Positions 8,477 through 18,500 of a stretch of 64,000 bases of DNA are shown here, piece by piece. A program made the position numbers and the translations under genes. This DNA is from an uncultured Polaribacter sp. GTDB lineage: Bacteria; Bacteroidota; Bacteroidia; Flavobacteriales; Flavobacteriaceae. How positions within the stretch are numbered: the first letter of the stretch is position 1; each line of letters starts with the position of its first letter. The notes below the pieces were generated by a model that worked only from the letters and a program-made list of their open reading frames with translations, had not been told where the DNA came from and did not search any database. The stretch is from the NCBI RefSeq assembly GCF_947497125.1, contig NZ_CANMFI010000001.1:682001-746000 (forward strand). Reading direction: 5' to 3'.

Positions 8477-10252
8477 ATGCCAATAGAAGTTACACGATTA
8501 TTCGATTTTCCATATTATCAATTAGAAAAATACAACTTAAAGAATGCTTTTACCTCAAAAGCTTCTGGTAAATGGGTTACCATAAACACTCAAGAATATA
8601 TCAATGAAGCAAATAAAATTAGTAGAGGTCTACTTAAGCTTGGTATTAAACCCAATGATAAAGTAGCCGTTATTTCTTCGACAAATAGAACTGAATGGAA
8701 TATTTGTGATATTGGAGTGCTGCAAACTGGAGCCCAAAATGTACCCATATACCCTACGATCTCTAAAGAAGATTACGAGTATGTTTTAAATCATTCTGAG
8801 GCAACATACTGTTTTGTATCTGATATAGAAGTCTTAGAAAAAATTAACAAAATAAAAGACAATACAAAACTAAAAGCAATTTATACTTTTGATACTATTA
8901 AAGGTGAAAAAAATTGGCAAGAAGTACTAGACTTAGGAACAGACACAAGCAATCAAGAAGAACTAGACCAACGTAAAAATAATGTTAAAACAGATGATTT
9001 AGCTACTTTAATTTACACTTCTGGTACCACAGGTAAACCAAAAGGAGTGATGCTATCTCATAAGAACATTGTAAGTAATGTTTTAAGCTCATACGAAAGA
9101 GTTCCTTTAGACTATGGTAACTCGAAAGGGTTAAGTTTTTTACCAATCTGTCATATTTTTGAAAGGATGATTTTGTATTTATACCAATACTGTGGTGTTT
9201 CTGTATATTTTGCAGAATCTATCGAAAAATTATCTGAAAATGCACAAGAGATAAAGCCTAATGTGATGACAGCAGTACCTCGTTTATATGAAAAAATTTA
9301 TGATAAAATTATTTTAAAAGGAGAGACTTTAAAAGGAATTAAAAAAGCACTATTCTTTTGGGCTGTTAATTTAGGTCTAAAATACGAACCTAATGGCGCC
9401 AATGGATGGTGGTATGAAAAGCAATTGGGACTGGCTAGAAAATTAATTTTCTCTAAATGGCAAGCGGCTTTAGGCGGAGAATTAAAATTAATGGTTTCTG
9501 GTAGTGCAGCATTACAACCGAGATTAACAAAGGTATTTGCAGCAGCAGGAATGCCAATTATGGAAGGTTATGGTTTAACAGAAACATCGCCAGTAGTTAC
9601 CGTTAACGACCAAAGAAACAAAGGATTTAAAATTGGTTCTGTCGGTAAAATAATTACAGATGTAGAAGTTAAAATAGCAGATAATGGAGAAATCTTGGTA
9701 AAAGGGCCTAATGTAATGTTAGGATATTACAAAGATGCCGAAAAAAGTGCTAGTGTTTTAAAGGATGGTTATTTTTATACTGGTGATAAAGGAGAGATTG
9801 ATAGTGATGGCTTCTTAAAAATTACCGGAAGAACTAAAGAAATGTTTAAAACTTCTGGTGGTAAATATGTTGTACCACCTTTATTAGAAGGAGAACTAAA
9901 ACAATCTCTTTTTATAGAACAAGTAATGGTAGTTGGTGAATCTGAAAAAATGCCAGCAGCAATTATTCAACCAAATTTTGAGTTTTTAAAAGATTGGATT
10001 TCTAAGAAAGAACTAAAAATAGGCACTTCTAATGCAGAAATGATCTCTTCTAAAATTGTAATAGATCGCATTCAAAAAGAAATAGATAAATGCAATAAAA
10101 ATTTCGGCAAATGGGAACAAATAAAACGTTTTGAATTAACTTCTGATGTATGGTCTATTGATGGCGGACATTTAACCCCAACAATGAAAATGAAAAGAGC
10201 AATTATTAAAGAAATTTATAATGACTTGTATGAAAAAATTTATAGAGGTTAA
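8477..10252 (+). CDS. Long-chain acyl-CoA synthetase (AMP-binding, FadD-like), copy 2
   Basis: 591 residues, same ANL family and layout as the preceding gene, which it resembles along its whole length (both begin with TRLFDFPYYQL or SRLFDFPYYQL). Visible motifs are LIYTSGTTGKPKGVMLSH, GYGLTETSPVVTVND, YTGDKGEIDSDGFLKITGR and the C-terminal HLTPTMKMKR. It should form acyl-CoA from free fatty acids. The pair is a tandem duplication whose members have diverged considerably, so they may differ in substrate chain length (inference). Confidence 0.92.
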   Translation: MPIEVTRLFDFPYYQLEKYNLKNAFTSKASGKWVTINTQEYINEANKISRGLLKLGIKPNDKVAVISSTNRTEWNICDIGVLQTGAQNVPIYPTISKEDYEYVLNHSEATYCFVSDIEVLEKINKIKDNTKLKAIYTFDTIKGEKNWQEVLDLGTDTSNQEELDQRKNNVKTDDLATLIYTSGTTGKPKGVMLSHKNIVSNVLSSYERVPLDYGNSKGLSFLPICHIFERMILYLYQYCGVSVYFAESIEKLSENAQEIKPNVMTAVPRLYEKIYDKIILKGETLKGIKKALFFWAVNLGLKYEPNGANGWWYEKQLGLARKLIFSKWQAALGGELKLMVSGSAALQPRLTKVFAAAGMPIMEGYGLTETSPVVTVNDQRNKGFKIGSVGKIITDVEVKIADNGEILVKGPNVMLGYYKDAEKSASVLKDGYFYTGDKGEIDSDGFLKITGRTKEMFKTSGGKYVVPPLLEGELKQSLFIEQVMVVGESEKMPAAIIQPNFEFLKDWISKKELKIGTSNAEMISSKIVIDRIQKEIDKCNKNFGKWEQIKRFELTSDVWSIDGGHLTPTMKMKRAIIKEIYNDLYEKIYRG

Positions 10253-10275
10253 TTTTCATTGTATAAAAATATTTG

Positions 10276-10308
10276 TAAAAAGAGATTGTAAGTACAATCT
10301 CTTTTTTA
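10276..10308 (+). terminator. Rho-independent terminator after acyl-CoA ligase 2
   Basis: AAAAAGAGATTG pairs with CAATCTCTTTTT around a short loop, with a T-rich tail, 24 bp after the stop codon. Confidence 0.8.
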
Positions 10309-10381
10309 TTTTAGATGTTTAACAAAAAAACAAATAATAAAGAAAAGCTTATCTTCAATACATCAATCATAAAAAAATACC

Positions 10382-11686
10382 ATGCAGCAAAAAAACAACA
10401 CAACAGCAATAGTAATTATTGCTAGTCTATTTTTCATTTTCGGATTTGTAACTTGGATTAACGGTGCATTAATTCCGTTTATGAAAACAATAAACGAACT
10501 AACAGATGCACAATCTTATTTAGTAGCCTCTGCTTCTTATATTTCTTTTGTTGTTATGGCATTGCCTGCTTCATATATTTTAACAAAAATCGGTTATAAA
10601 AAAGGAATGTCTTTAGGTTTAACTGTAATGGCAATTGGCGCTTTGGTTTTTATACCTGCTGCAGAAGCAAGAACTTACTGGGTATTTTTAGTGGGTATTT
10701 TTATTCAAGGTTTAGGAATGACTATTTTGCAAACCGCTTCAAATCCTTATATCACTATTTTAGGGCCTATAGAAAGTGGTGCAAAACGTATTGCAATTAT
10801 GGGGATAGCAAATAAAACTGCTGGTGCTTTAGGCTCTGTAATTTTTGGAGCGTTGTTATTGTCTGGTATCGATGAAACTAAAGAAAAACTAGCAAATACT
10901 ACTATCGAAGAAAAAAACATACTTCTAGACGGAATGGCAGATAGCGTTTTTATGCCTTATTTAATAATGGCAATTGTATTATTTGTCTTAGGTATTTTAA
11001 TTAGAAAAGCTCCATTACCAAACGTAGAAGCCAAAGAAGAAGACATTTTAGAAAATGGAAAAACAGCAAAAACTAGTATTTTTGATTTCCCAAATTTATG
11101 GCTAGGTGTTTTAGCACTATTTGTATATGTGGGCGCAGAAGTAATTGCTGGCGATACTATTATTGCTTACGGAATTTCTTTAGGTTTTACTGGAGAAGAA
11201 GCAAAATACTTTACAACTTATACCCTACTAGCCATGGTTGCTACCTATGCTTTGGGAGTGGTATTAATTCCGAAATATGTAAAACAAAAAACAGCTTTAA
11301 TTGCAAGTGCTGTACTCGGAATTATTTTTAGCTTTTGTATTTTAAATACTACTGGTTTTACCTCGGTTATTTTTGTAGCTGCACTCGGAATTGCAAATGC
11401 ATTAGTTTGGCCAGCAATTTGGCCATTAACACTAGAAGGCTTAGGTAAATTTACAAAAACTGCCTCTGCCCTATTAATTATGGCTATTTCTGGTGGCGCA
11501 ATTATTCCGCCTTTATATGGTCAAATTGTTGATGCAACTTCCGAAGAACTTATTGCCAACGGAATACCTAAATTAGAGGCATTAGCAACTGCTGCTACTA
11601 GTAGCTATTGGATATTAATACCTTGTTATGCCATCGTACTTTTCTTTGCTATCTGGGGACATAAGATTAAAAATTGGAGAAATTAA
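10382..11686 (+). CDS. MFS sugar transporter of the FHS family (FucP/GluP-like proton symporter)
   Basis: 434 residues with about 12 hydrophobic membrane segments and no signal peptide. The N-terminus (FFIFGFVTWINGALIPF) and the QTASNPYITILGP stretch are typical of the FHS family of sugar/proton symporters, which includes L-fucose and glucose/galactose permeases. It would sit in the inner membrane. The sugar cannot be decided from the sequence; glucose/galactose is common in Bacteroidota, and fucose, rhamnose or mannose are alternatives. It has its own terminator-bounded unit and is 12 kb from the PUL, so a link to that locus is not shown. Confidence 0.85.
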   Translation: MQQKNNTTAIVIIASLFFIFGFVTWINGALIPFMKTINELTDAQSYLVASASYISFVVMALPASYILTKIGYKKGMSLGLTVMAIGALVFIPAAEARTYWVFLVGIFIQGLGMTILQTASNPYITILGPIESGAKRIAIMGIANKTAGALGSVIFGALLLSGIDETKEKLANTTIEEKNILLDGMADSVFMPYLIMAIVLFVLGILIRKAPLPNVEAKEEDILENGKTAKTSIFDFPNLWLGVLALFVYVGAEVIAGDTIIAYGISLGFTGEEAKYFTTYTLLAMVATYALGVVLIPKYVKQKTALIASAVLGIIFSFCILNTTGFTSVIFVAALGIANALVWPAIWPLTLEGLGKFTKTASALLIMAISGGAIIPPLYGQIVDATSEELIANGIPKLEALATAATSSYWILIPCYAIVLFFAIWGHKIKNWRN

Positions 11687-11693
11687 TAAAAAA

Positions 11694-11720
11694 ACCTCCA
11701 CATTTCTGAGAAGGTTTGAG
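11694..11720. terminator. Bidirectional terminator hairpin, degenerate copy of the dispersed intergenic repeat
   Basis: AACCTCCACATTTCTGAGAAGGTT matches the hairpin part of the repeats at 24098 and 57930 with a few changes and two stem mismatches. It lies between convergent genes, as the other two copies do. Confidence 0.5.
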
Positions 11721-11752
11721 TTATAATTATTTTTGAAATTGTCTATACTACT

Positions 11753-13339
11753 TTACTTAGGATTTAAAATTTTAAACTCTGTTCTCCTATTCATTTGATG
11801 TTGCTCTCTTGTACATTGAACCGTATTAGAACATTTGTTTGTCAATACAGTTTCTCCATATCCTTTTGAAAAAATTCGATCGTTAGTTATACCTTGAGAT
11901 AGTATGTATTCTAAAACAGCACTTGATCTTCTCTGAGAAAGATTCATGTTGTATGATGCCCTACCTCTACTGTCTGTATGCGATCCTATCTCTACTTTTA
12001 TAGAAGGATATTTTTGCATAATGTCAACTAAATTATTCAATTTAATAGCAGCATCTGTTCTGATAAAAGACTTATTAGTATCAAAATAAATTTCTCCAAT
12101 AACAATAAGTAAATTGTTATTTACCATTTTAATGCTAGCGTCTTTTGTAAAATCTTTGGCTAAATATAATTTTAATTCATTTTTATTTGTTGCTGTAACT
12201 ACTTCTGATGATGGCTTGTACAACTTGTTTGTTGCTTTAATTTCACCAAAATTCAAACTACATTTTCTATTAAAATGAAACACGCCTTTACTATCTGTAT
12301 AGGCTTCAAAGCTTGCCAAACTATCTTTAAAAGTGATTAAAACATTTTTTAATGGCAAATTAGTTTTCTTGTCTAAAACAACTCCATTAATGGTTTCAAA
12401 ACAGTCTTTTTTAAATAATTCTGGCATGTTGTAAAACGCATAAATATCATCATCTCCTTTACCTCCAGTTCTATTAGAAGAGAAGTATCCTTTATTCTCT
12501 TTTACTAATTTTATAAAAGCAAAATCATCTGCAGAACTATTAAATGGTGCACCAATATTTTTAGGGTTAGAATATGAGTTGTTCTTTAACTCAGAAGCAT
12601 AGATATCTAATTTACCAGTATTATTTTTCTGCATATCAGATGAAAAATACAATGTGTTATTTTCATCTATAAATGGAAACATTTCTTTGCCGATGGTATT
12701 AATTTTAGGACCTAAGTTTTTGGGTTGTGAATAAGTATTGTTAGATAGAACATCTACTACAAAAATATCTGTAGCACCTACACTTCCTGGCATATCAGAA
12801 ACAAAATATAATTTTTTATTATCGTTAGACAATGCAGGATGCCCGGTAGAATATAAATCTGAATTAAAGGGTAATGCCGTAATATTTGTCCAAATATTGC
12901 TCACAAACTCTGCTTTAAACAGTTGTAGCACAACTTTTTTATTCTTGTCAGGATTCCCTAATTTACCATTCGAAAAATTATTCCTAGTAAAGTACATTGT
13001 CTTAAAATCTTTTGTAAACACAACAGAGCTTTCATGGTATTTTGTATTTACCTGTTTTGCTAAAGGCAGTGTATTTAAAATAGAATCGTTTGCAGAACTT
13101 ATCGTACCAATATATAAGTCTAAATAAGGTTGCATATTGGTTTTCCAAAGTCTTTTTACAAATTTATTTAACTTCTTTGTGCTAGAATACACCAATTTAT
13201 TTTGTTGATATATTCCTGTATTAAAATCAGAGTTTTCTGTATTTATATTTAAGTTTTTGATGTAAACATCTTTCTGTGCAACGCTTCTATTAGCATGAAA
13301 CAATACCAATAAGCAAGTGAATATTATATTTTTCTTCAT
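11753..13339 (-). CDS. OmpA-family outer-membrane protein with PD40 propeller (T9SS/gliding-associated type)
   Basis: 528 residues with a signal peptide (about 1-21). Residues ~70-310 carry PD40-type propeller repeats (LSNDNKKLYFVSDMPG, IDENNTLYFSSDM, KGYFSSNRTGGKGDDDIY). A small carboxypeptidase-regulatory-like beta domain (~320-390) follows. The C-terminus is an OmpA peptidoglycan-binding domain with the expected EIGSHTDSRG and LSQRRSSAV motifs, plus a pair of Cys near the end. It would tie an outer-membrane complex to the cell wall. It is the last gene of the operon collagen-like / T9SS-B / PorP-SprF / OmpA, with an 11-bp gap to PorP, the standard partner arrangement. A paralogue lies at 60056-61963. 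Confidence 0.87.
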   Translation of the reverse strand: MKKNIIFTCLLVLFHANRSVAQKDVYIKNLNINTENSDFNTGIYQQNKLVYSSTKKLNKFVKRLWKTNMQPYLDLYIGTISSANDSILNTLPLAKQVNTKYHESSVVFTKDFKTMYFTRNNFSNGKLGNPDKNKKVVLQLFKAEFVSNIWTNITALPFNSDLYSTGHPALSNDNKKLYFVSDMPGSVGATDIFVVDVLSNNTYSQPKNLGPKINTIGKEMFPFIDENNTLYFSSDMQKNNTGKLDIYASELKNNSYSNPKNIGAPFNSSADDFAFIKLVKENKGYFSSNRTGGKGDDDIYAFYNMPELFKKDCFETINGVVLDKKTNLPLKNVLITFKDSLASFEAYTDSKGVFHFNRKCSLNFGEIKATNKLYKPSSEVVTATNKNELKLYLAKDFTKDASIKMVNNNLLIVIGEIYFDTNKSFIRTDAAIKLNNLVDIMQKYPSIKVEIGSHTDSRGRASYNMNLSQRRSSAVLEYILSQGITNDRIFSKGYGETVLTNKCSNTVQCTREQHQMNRRTEFKILNPK

Positions 13340-13350
13340 ATCTGTTGTTT

Positions 13351-14271
13351 TTAAAAGAATCTTGGTGATTTTACTTGTGCTCCAATAAAACTAAAATCAA
13401 AAAGAATAAAAATTTCATGTGATCCAGAATTAAACATTCCTAAATTAGACAAGGTATGATCGTATGCGTACCCTACTTTTAGATTGTCAGAAACCAAAAC
13501 ATTAAACATTCCACTTACAGCATCATCCCATCTGTAAGAAGCACCAAATTCTAACTTATTATTTAGTAAAAAATTAGCCGAAACATCTAACGAAAGTGGA
13601 GTATGCAAAGCAAATTTTGATAAAACAGAGGGTTTAAATTTTAATTCATCAGACAATTCAAAAACAACACCTGCTGTAAAAAAGGCGTGCATTTCTTCAG
13701 AAGCTTTTGTAATGATACCATTACTCTTTTCAAAATGTTTTGTTTTTAATATGTTAGGAATTGATAATCCGACATAAAAATCGTCTTGATAATACAAAAG
13801 ACCTGCTCCAAAATTCGGACTCGTTCTTTGTGAATTCTCGCTAAACAAAGGATCATTTTGATCAACTTGCGTTAAAGATAGCAAACCAATTGTCTGATTT
13901 GTAAATCCTAATTTAACACCAAATGCAAGTTTTGAATTCTCGCCTGTTCTTAATGTATAAGAAATATCACTATACACATTAAGTTCTTCTACAGGTCCTA
14001 CTTTATCTGAAATAATAGACAAACCAAAACCTAAATTATTACCAACAGGTGCATGTGCAAATCCTGTAAAAGTTCTTGGAGCTCCATCTACATTTACCCA
14101 CTGCTCTCTTACCAAAAAACCAAGACTTAAAACATCTTTAGAACCAGCATAAGCGGGGTTTACAACACTCATGTTGTACATGTATTGTGTGTACTGTGGC
14201 TCTTGCTGTGCGCTAATACTTTGTGTAAAGGTAAAAAGCAAGATTATAAGTAATTTATATATCGTTTTCAT
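13351..14271 (-). CDS. PorP/SprF family type IX secretion outer-membrane protein
   Basis: 306 residues with a signal peptide ending near SAQQ. The family signature QEPQYTQYMYNMSVVNPAYAGS follows at the start of the mature protein, and the rest alternates as a beta-barrel would. PorP/SprF proteins assist surface delivery or anchoring of specific T9SS type B substrates, typically the neighbour encoded just upstream, as here (14295-15512). The C-terminus ends in FF, and the protein lies between that substrate and the OmpA partner. Paralogue at 61983-62933. Confidence 0.9.
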   Translation of the reverse strand: MKTIYKLLIILLFTFTQSISAQQEPQYTQYMYNMSVVNPAYAGSKDVLSLGFLVREQWVNVDGAPRTFTGFAHAPVGNNLGFGLSIISDKVGPVEELNVYSDISYTLRTGENSKLAFGVKLGFTNQTIGLLSLTQVDQNDPLFSENSQRTSPNFGAGLLYYQDDFYVGLSIPNILKTKHFEKSNGIITKASEEMHAFFTAGVVFELSDELKFKPSVLSKFALHTPLSLDVSANFLLNNKLEFGASYRWDDAVSGMFNVLVSDNLKVGYAYDHTLSNLGMFNSGSHEIFILFDFSFIGAQVKSPRFF

Positions 14272-14294
14272 GTCTTATCGTTTTTTTATGATAC

Positions 14295-15512
14295 TTATTT
14301 GTTCAAATACAACCACTTTTGAACTGGTTTTGTAACACCATCATTAAAATCTATGATGTACCAATAAGTTGCTGCAGGAACAATTTTTTGGTTGCTTGAA
14401 ACTGTTACTCTTCCTTGAGATTTACCATTCCACCAAACAGGATTACCAGAACCGTTATTCTTATAATCATAAACGATATTTCCGTAACGATTATAAATTT
14501 GCATGTTGAAATTTGGAAAATTCGCTGCCAAACCAGGTATTTTAAAACTATCATTGATACCATCGTTATTTGGTGAAAAAGAATCTGGTAAATTCAGTAT
14601 CTCAAAAGCATTTACATTTGCCAATGTAAAAACACCATAACCAGAAGGCAAAGTTGTTACAGAATTATTATTTAGGTTTACCGTACCTTTTTCATTAATC
14701 CATTGTTCTCCATTCCATCTAACAATTACTATTTCTTTGGGATTAAAAAGCAAGTTAGAAGCAGTAGTAACATCACTCCAACTTAAAGTAATAGCTACAT
14801 TAGAATTCCCTTCTTCTGGTTGAATTACCCAATACTCTTCTGTATTGATATTGGTAATTGTAGACTCTTTTTTATCATGATCATAATCAGTATTAGAATT
14901 CCTCCAAATATATTCTGCAGAAAATATATCTGTTTGTAAATCTGGTGCACTAATTGCAGTAAATCTAGAAATATATCGTCCTAAAATATTATGCCCTAAA
15001 GGAAAAACAAATGCTTTATTTCCTTGTTTATATACTTTATTATCAAAATAACTTTCATCTTTTAAATTTGCATGTGAGGCTTCATCTTGAAAAATCACCT
15101 TACCATTATCTTGTTTTTCGACAACACCATCATGTAAGTCGGTTAGACCATGTATACTAATAATGCTATTTGATGTTATAGAAAAATCTGGAGAACTATT
15201 CATCACCTCTAAATTAAAAAACTCTGTCAACCCTTCTCCGTTTATGTACTGCTTTTCTAAACCTTTAAATATTGTTTTAGCAGAATTTTGACTTGTAAAA
15301 CTTACAATACCATTATTTTTAAAATTTTTGCTTAAATGTAAAATTCCGTTATTTACAATCATTGCAGTATCCTTATTTTCTAGACTTTGCAATACACTTA
15401 CATCCGTATTTTGTCTGATATGCATCTGACCAATATTAGTCATCTGAGCATTCACCTGGACAACAAAAACCAAAAATATGCATGTTATAATCTGTTGAAT
15501 TGAAAATTTCAT
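14295..15512 (-). CDS. T9SS type B (gliding motility-associated C-terminal) surface protein
   Basis: 405 residues with a signal peptide ending near VNAQ. The N-terminal ~300 residues look like beta-rich surface repeats without a recognised fold. The C-terminal ~95 residues are a type B sorting domain (DSFSPNNDGINDSFKI, MQIYNRYGNIVYDY, YWYIIDFNDG). It is therefore probably exported by T9SS together with the PorP/SprF protein encoded 23 bp downstream. It may be the anchor for the collagen-like protein encoded 20 bp upstream (inference from order). Confidence 0.85.
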   Translation of the reverse strand: MKFSIQQIITCIFLVFVVQVNAQMTNIGQMHIRQNTDVSVLQSLENKDTAMIVNNGILHLSKNFKNNGIVSFTSQNSAKTIFKGLEKQYINGEGLTEFFNLEVMNSSPDFSITSNSIISIHGLTDLHDGVVEKQDNGKVIFQDEASHANLKDESYFDNKVYKQGNKAFVFPLGHNILGRYISRFTAISAPDLQTDIFSAEYIWRNSNTDYDHDKKESTITNINTEEYWVIQPEEGNSNVAITLSWSDVTTASNLLFNPKEIVIVRWNGEQWINEKGTVNLNNNSVTTLPSGYGVFTLANVNAFEILNLPDSFSPNNDGINDSFKIPGLAANFPNFNMQIYNRYGNIVYDYKNNGSGNPVWWNGKSQGRVTVSSNQKIVPAATYWYIIDFNDGVTKPVQKWLYLNK

Positions 15513-15532
15513 AATGTTGATTTTTTAAGTGT

Positions 15533-18500
15533 TTATATTGTGCTTTTAGAAATCACATACCAATCTTGCCCATCACTTTGAAGTGTCAATGAGCTATTAA
15601 TATTAAGATCTAAGATTTCTATATCTTCTAGCACACCAATACCTAGACCACTTACTAATCCTCCATTAATTGTATCATCAGAACTTGCAGCAACATCTAA
15701 ACCTAGGCTTACCACACTTCTATTTACAATTCTTAAAACTCTACCTGGGTAATTATTTGCATTAGGTAAACTTACTCTTCCTCCTGCAAGACTTCCCAAT
15801 AAGGATGTCGTTTGTGAAACTATTAATGTAAAGTCATCATCTTGTATAGTGTAGAGTTCTGAACTTGCAAGGGTAACTCTTCTTAATTGAAAAGCCATTG
15901 AGCCCGCAACTGTTAAACTACTATTCTTATTAGTTGTGTTTATAGAAACCTGACCAGAGTCATGTAAAAATATATTAGAAGCATTAGGTTTCGCTGTTGA
16001 ACCATCAGATTGATTTCTTAATTTCACATACGTGTTGGTCGTATCATTTTCCCATTTACTACCTTCTTTAGTAGTGTTTGCAGCAACACTTGTTGCTAAA
16101 GTTGAATTTGATAAATCTACACTTCCACCATCTACTAATGAAATCGTATTATCAGACAAACTTAAATCTTGCGTATCGCTATTAATTTCTACCCATGTAG
16201 TTCCGTCTACAGTACTATAAGACTTACCAGTTGCAGTATCTACATAAAACTGACCAGCTACTCCTGTTACAGAGCCATTCGGATCTCCAGCACCTGCTAA
16301 AGCAGCATTTGTTCCGTTTGTCCCATTAGCTCCAGCATCTCCTTTTAATGAGGCTATAAAATCAGCTTCAGTACCATTGTTATTGGCATCTTTCCATTCT
16401 TGATAAGCAGATTTTCCATTAGATCCATTTGTACCGTTTGTTCCATCATCACCGTCAACACCATCTAATCCATCCGTTCCGTTTGAACCGTTAGCTCCGT
16501 CTGCTCCTTTTAATGACGTTAAGTAGACAGATTCTGACCCTGTATTTCCGGCATCTAACCAAACTTGATATGCCGATTTTCCATCTGTACCATTTGTACC
16601 GTTTGTTCCATCTTCACCGTCAACACCATCTAATCCATCCGTTCCGTTTGAACCGTTAGCTCCGTCTGCTCCTTTTAATGACGTTAAGTAGACAGATTCT
16701 GACCCTGTATTTCCAGCATCTAACCAAACTTGATATGCCGATTTCCCATCAACTCCATTAGTCCCGTTTGTTCCATCTTCACCGTCAGCACCATCTGATC
16801 CGTCCGTTCCGTTTGAACCGTTAGTTCCGTCTGCTCCTTTTAATGACGTTAAGTATGCTGCTTCTGATCCTGTGTTGCCAGCATCTAACCAAACTTGATA
16901 TGCCGATTTTCCATCTGTACCATTTGTACCGTTTGTTCCATCTTCACCGTCAGAACCATCTGTTCCATTTGAACCGTTAGTTCCATCTGCCCCTTTTAAT
17001 GAATTTAAGTAAGCTGCTTCTGATCCTGTATTTCCTGCATCTAACCAAACTTGATATGCCGATTTTCCATTAACACCATTTGTACCGTTTGTTCCGTCTT
17101 CACCGTCAGAACCGTCAGAACCGTCAGAACCATTCGTACCGTTCGAACCGTTAGTTCCATCTGCTCCTTTTAATGACGTTAAGTATGCTGCTTCTGACCC
17201 TGTATTTCCAGCATCTAACCAAACTTGATACGATGATTTTCCATTAACACCATTTGTACCGTTTGTTCCGTCTTCACCGTCAGAACCATCTGATCCATCC
17301 GTTCCATTCGTTCCATTCGCTCCATTTGAACCGTTAGTTCCATCTGCCCCTTTTAATGAAGTTAAGTAAGCAGCTTCTGATCCTGTATTTCCAGCATCTA
17401 ACCAAACTTGATATGCTGATTTTCCATCAACTCCATTAGTCCCGTTTGTTCCATCTTCACCGTCAGCACCATCTGATCCATTCGTTCCATTCGTTCCGTC
17501 TGCTCCTTTTAATGACGTTAAGTATGCTGCTTCTGATCCTGTATTTCCAGCATCTAACCAAACTTGATACGACGATTTTCCATCTTCACCGTCAGCACCA
17601 TCTGATCCATTCGTTCCGTTTGAACCGTTAGTTCCGTCTGCTCCTTTTAATGACGTTAAATAAGCAGCTTCTGATCCTGTATTTCCAGCATCTAACCAAA
17701 CTTGATATGCCGATTTTCCATCTGTACCATTTGTACCGTTTGTTCCGTCTTTACCGTCAGCACCGTCAGAACCATTCGTACCGTTCGAACCGTTAGTTCC
17801 GTCTGCTCCTTTTAATGACGTTAAGTAAGCAGTTTCTGATCCTGTGTTGCCAGCATCTAACCAGACTTGATACGATGATTTTCCATCAGTTCCATTTGAA
17901 CCATTAGTTCCGTCTACCCCTTTTAATGACATTAAGTATGCTGCTTCTGATCCTGTATTTCCAGCATCTAACCAAACTTGATATGCTGATTTTCCATTAA
18001 CACCATTTGTACCGTTTACTCCGTCTTCACCGTCAGCACCGTCAGAACCATCCGTTCCATTCGAACCGTTAGTTCCGTCTACTCCTTTTAATGACGTTAA
18101 ATAAGTAGCTTCTGATCCTGTATTTCCAGCATCTAACCAAACTTGATATGCCGATTTTCCATCTGTACCATTTGTACCGTTTGTTCCATCTTCACCGTCA
18201 GAACCATCTGATCCATCCGTTCCGTTAGTTCCATCTGCTCCTTTTAATGAACTTAAGTAAGCAGTTTCTGATCCTGTGTTGCCAGCATCTAACCAAACTT
18301 GATACGACGATTTTCCATCAACTCCATTAGTCCCGTTTGTTCCATCTTCACCGTCAGAACCATCTGATCCATCCGTTCCATTCGTTCCGTTTGAACCGTT
18401 TGAACCGTTAGTTCCGTCTGCTCCTTTTAATGACGTTAAGTATGCTGCTTCTGATCCTGTGTTGCCAGCATCTAACCAAACTTGATATGCCGATTTTCCA

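Noticed and set aside
10382..11686. Calling the FHS transporter a rhamnose or fucose permease of the PUL
   Set aside because: It lies 12 kb away in a separate unit without the CAGGAT element, and the family does not reveal the sugar.
17446..17631. Plus-strand frame inside the collagen-like repeats
   Set aside because: It is the antisense shadow of the repeat DNA, with low-complexity His/Leu/Phe composition.
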